Shown here: positions 44,063-46,210 of the stretch, piece by piece
Numbering within the stretch: the first letter of the stretch is position 1
Layout of the letters: the number at the start of each line of letters is the position of its first letter
Assembly: GCA_028293805.1 (NCBI GenBank)
Contig: JAQGOC010000123.1
Location: forward strand, 1 to 46,210
From: Gammaproteobacteria bacterium
GTDB lineage: Bacteria > Pseudomonadota > Gammaproteobacteria > Steroidobacterales > Steroidobacteraceae
DNA length: 46,210 nucleotides
Direction: 5' to 3'
Translations under genes and position numbers: made by a program
Notes under the pieces: model-generated
Told to the model about the DNA's origin: nothing
Seen by the model: the letters and a program-made list of their open reading frames with translations, nothing else
The model's database searches: none

Positions 44063-45436
44063 TCACGGTGCAAGCCCACTCCGCGGCAGTCGCCGCGGAT
44101 GCCCGCCGGCAGGTAGAGGTACGAATCGAACTGTGCTGTCCGGAAGCTCGAGAGCACCGGACTCACGGCTGATGAGCAGAACGGCATGCACCAGGGCGCA
44201 GAGGCAGAAGAAGATTTCCGCCATCTGCAGCGACAGGAACAGAGCACACACAACGAAGCCGCACATACCACACAGCACCGCCTCATTTATGAAATAGAGC
44301 CTCGCGTCCGGGCCGCCCGGGCTGGCTGTTTTGAGCCGCTTGCCGTTGCGCCACAACGCGATGACGGAGCCGAAGCCCAGCAGCAGATACATCATGCCCG
44401 CCACGACTCCCGACTCGGCGGCGATCTGAAAGAATGTGTTGTGGGCTTCGCGGGGTTTCTTGTCCGAGAAGTCCGGGAACGCTACACCGAACGAGGCCAG
44501 GCCGACGCCGCTCACCGGATGAGCGGCTATCATCCCCACCGCGGCATGCCAGGCCTCGAGGCGCGTTGCCGCGGAGGTCTCCGTCGCATACTCCTCAATG
44601 GTTCCGGCACGCTCCTTCATGGTCTCACCGGCCTGCCATTGGTAGACCACGAGGAACGCGGGAATCAGCAGAAGGCTCAGGACCCGGTGCTTTGAACGGA
44701 TGGCCATGACCGCCAAAGTGACGGCAAGGCCGATCAGACCACCCCGCGAGCCAGTGAGGAAGACAGCGTGCCACGTGAACGGAATGATCAGCCAGAGGCT
44801 CCAGCGGAGCCATTTGTGCTTTACCGACTGCCCGAGATACCAGAGGAAGGGCTGCAACACGACGAAGAGCATGGCGAACTGGTTTTCATCCGCATAAGAG
44901 CCGACACCGTATACATCGACAGGGCCGGCGAGCCGCCCGAAGAAGTGACCCGAGAGATATTGATCGTTGGCCCAATAAACCAGATAGGCGCCGCTCAGCG
45001 CGACAACCCAGGTCAATATCCAGACCTTCCGTGCTTCATCGATGACCAGGCACGCCATGAGGCACAGCAGAAACATCTTATTAAAGACCGAAAGAGCCCA
45101 CTGTGGATCCGCGAATCGGAACGGCCCTGCCACATCGGTGTAAGGGCCGACGAAGTACGAGATCACGAAGCAGACCCACAGCGTCAGGAGAAACAGTATC
45201 CTTGAGCTCAGCAATCTGCTGATCACGTAGTCGCCGCGCAGCAGCGCGATCAGAAATCCGATGCAGGTCGGTACCATTATCCAGATCACGGGCCGTAGAT
45301 CGCCGAAATTCCAGTACCAGACGGCCTGCGGCGTCAGGATTGCAACGAGATAGGCAGCGACGACGCCGATCCAGGGTCGCGCCAGACTCACAATCGAGAC
45401 AATCGACAATGCGAATAGGAAGAAGAGGCGGCCCAT
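44063..45436 (-). CDS. O-antigen ligase/polymerase-like membrane protein
   Basis: Polytopic inner-membrane protein of the WaaL/Wzy superfamily, joining a lipid-linked glycan to an acceptor or polymerising it on the periplasmic side. Of 457 residues, about ten to twelve membrane segments are visible. The start RPWIGVVAAYLVAILTPQAV and the large periplasmic loop with TSAATRLEAWHAAVGMIAAH, HPVSGVGLASFG and EAHNTFFQIAAESG resemble the putative O-glycosylation ligases of exosortase systems. It starts at ATG 45436, 12 bases after the stop of the upstream GT4 gene. No Shine-Dalgarno is seen, so translational coupling is likely. Ligase versus polymerase cannot be decided from sequence. Confidence 0.88.
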   Translation of the reverse strand: MGRLFFLFALSIVSIVSLARPWIGVVAAYLVAILTPQAVWYWNFGDLRPVIWIMVPTCIGFLIALLRGDYVISRLLSSRILFLLTLWVCFVISYFVGPYTDVAGPFRFADPQWALSVFNKMFLLCLMACLVIDEARKVWILTWVVALSGAYLVYWANDQYLSGHFFGRLAGPVDVYGVGSYADENQFAMLFVVLQPFLWYLGQSVKHKWLRWSLWLIIPFTWHAVFLTGSRGGLIGLAVTLAVMAIRSKHRVLSLLLIPAFLVVYQWQAGETMKERAGTIEEYATETSAATRLEAWHAAVGMIAAHPVSGVGLASFGVAFPDFSDKKPREAHNTFFQIAAESGVVAGMMYLLLGFGSVIALWRNGKRLKTASPGGPDARLYFINEAVLCGMCGFVVCALFLSLQMAEIFFCLCALVHAVLLISRESGALELPDSTVRFVPLPAGGHPRRLPRSGLAP

Positions 45437-45448
45437 AGGTGTAGGAGG

Positions 45449-46210
45449 CTATCGCATGTTGCCCTTGAGGGCATCCTGAATGGCTGTTCTAGTGCGTTCA
45501 ACTACGTGCTCCCAGGCGTGCTCGGCAGCCCACACGCGAGCCTGATCTCCCATACTCCGTCTCAGGGCAGGGTCAGTTGCCAAGTTGCGCACCGCTGAGG
45601 CGATAGCGTCCGAATCGTTGCCATCCACCACAATACCGGTTTCCATGTTGAGCACGGCTTCCGGCTGACCGCCTGAATTGCCGCACACAGACGGAACTCC
45701 GGCCGCGGCCGCCTCAAGAAAGACGATCCCAAAGCCTTCGATCATCTGGCCCACCTGGATGGATGGCATAGTGTAGATATCCGAGGCCGCGAGCAAAAGC
45801 CGCTTCTCGCGCTCCGGGACCGCTCCCGGAAACCGAATCCAGTCTTGCAGGCCCGTTTCTTGAGCTATTTCCTTCAAACGAGCGCGCTCCTCACCCTCTC
45901 CCGCACACACGAATGCCATCGGCAGGCCTTCGCATCGCAGTTTGCGCAGAACCTCGATTCCCATGCGATGGTTCTTGCGAGGCTCCATTCTCGCAATTGT
46001 TGAGAAGACGACCGTGCCGGACGGCCAGCCCCAGGCTGCGCGATATCTGGCTGCTTCCTCTGGGGGAACCCGATAGCTCGGCGGATCCACCCCAGGATGC
46101 ACGCAGACCATCTTGCTGTTCGGGGACAGTTGACTGACGAGCCTGCGTGTCGATTGGCTGTTGGCGATGACCAGGTCTGCAGCCTGGTAGGCGCATTTGG
46201 CCATGAAAGC
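45449..46210 (-). CDS. Family 4 glycosyltransferase, C-terminal part (cut by window edge)
   Basis: Retaining GT-B glycosyltransferase; about 253 codons are visible and the N-terminal domain lies beyond the right edge. The frame stays open to the last base, so the Met at 46204 is internal. Landmarks are AADLVIANSQSTRRLV, STIARMEPRKNHRMGIEVLR, YTMPSIQVGQMIEGFGIVFL and the donor-site block EAAAAGVPSVCGNSGGQPE. The GQMIEGFGIVFLEA block with G-E-x7-E-like spacing is typical of PimB-like GT4 enzymes. It is upstream of and probably cotranscribed with the ligase/polymerase gene. Confidence 0.92.
   Translation of the reverse strand, partial: AFMAKCAYQAADLVIANSQSTRRLVSQLSPNSKMVCVHPGVDPPSYRVPPEEAARYRAAWGWPSGTVVFSTIARMEPRKNHRMGIEVLRKLRCEGLPMAFVCAGEGEERARLKEIAQETGLQDWIRFPGAVPEREKRLLLAASDIYTMPSIQVGQMIEGFGIVFLEAAAAGVPSVCGNSGGQPEAVLNMETGIVVDGNDSDAIASAVRNLATDPALRRSMGDQARVWAAEHAWEHVVERTRTAIQDALKGNMR

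Noticed and set aside
1-46210. CRISPR arrays, insertion sequences, integrases, tRNA or rRNA genes
   Set aside because: Looked for repeated spaced arrays, transposase motifs, terminal inverted repeats and RNA-gene signatures; none were seen. The accessory-type content appears to be chromosomal rather than on an obvious mobile element.

Overview
The window is a GC-rich proteobacterial chromosome segment. The organism is Gram-negative: there is a TonB-dependent receptor, Sec and Tat signal peptides, and an ABC-type surface-glycan exporter. The mix of hopanoid synthesis, a single-gene squalene synthase, TonB-linked glycan degradation and an exosortase locus fits a gammaproteobacterium of the Steroidobacter/Nevskia/Xanthomonadales type. 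That placement is an inference from gene content; no rRNA or tRNA is visible to fix it.

Region 1 (1-8.06 kb) makes isoprenoids and hopanoids. Squalene synthase and squalene-hopene cyclase (cut by the left edge) overlap on the minus strand. dxs runs the other way. A second minus-strand group reads Rieske oxygenase, idi, hpnH, ispA. Together they cover DXP formation, IPP/DMAPP balancing, FPP synthesis, squalene formation, cyclisation and the first step of hopanoid side-chain extension. The Rieske oxygenase is a candidate lipid-modifying enzyme with no assigned substrate.

Region 2 (8.4-20.7 kb) is a glycan-utilisation locus. It holds a CE1-like esterase, a GH92 alpha-mannosidase, a heparan N-sulfatase-like sulfatase, a divergent GH13 enzyme, a GH65 enzyme and a TonB-dependent receptor. 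Most products carry export signals. No SusD and no transcription factor is visible.

Region 3 (21.2-46.2 kb) starts with a RutE-like nitroreductase and then becomes a surface-glycan and protein-sorting locus. It contains a polyprenyl-phosphate sugar transferase, an exosortase E fused to a CPBP/CAAX-type protease, and a 71-residue substrate with a VPEID-like sorting tail. A sulfotransferase follows, then a long plus-strand operon for amino-sugar synthesis and ABC export (27.4-36.3 kb), UDP-xylose and UDP-galactose synthesis (36.4-38.4 kb) and a GT4 glycosyltransferase. Behind a very good sigma-54 promoter match (40.08 kb) come a beta-helix protein and two tandem paralogous secreted proteins of unknown function. 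An O-antigen ligase/polymerase-like membrane protein and a truncated GT4 gene close the window.

The most interesting signal is in region 3. The exosortase E pair, the sulfated-glycan machinery and a sigma-54-preceded set of secreted unknowns sit together. Two unrelated members of that set share a C-terminal PD[A/P]PTNLQV tail whose codons have diverged while the peptide stayed the same.
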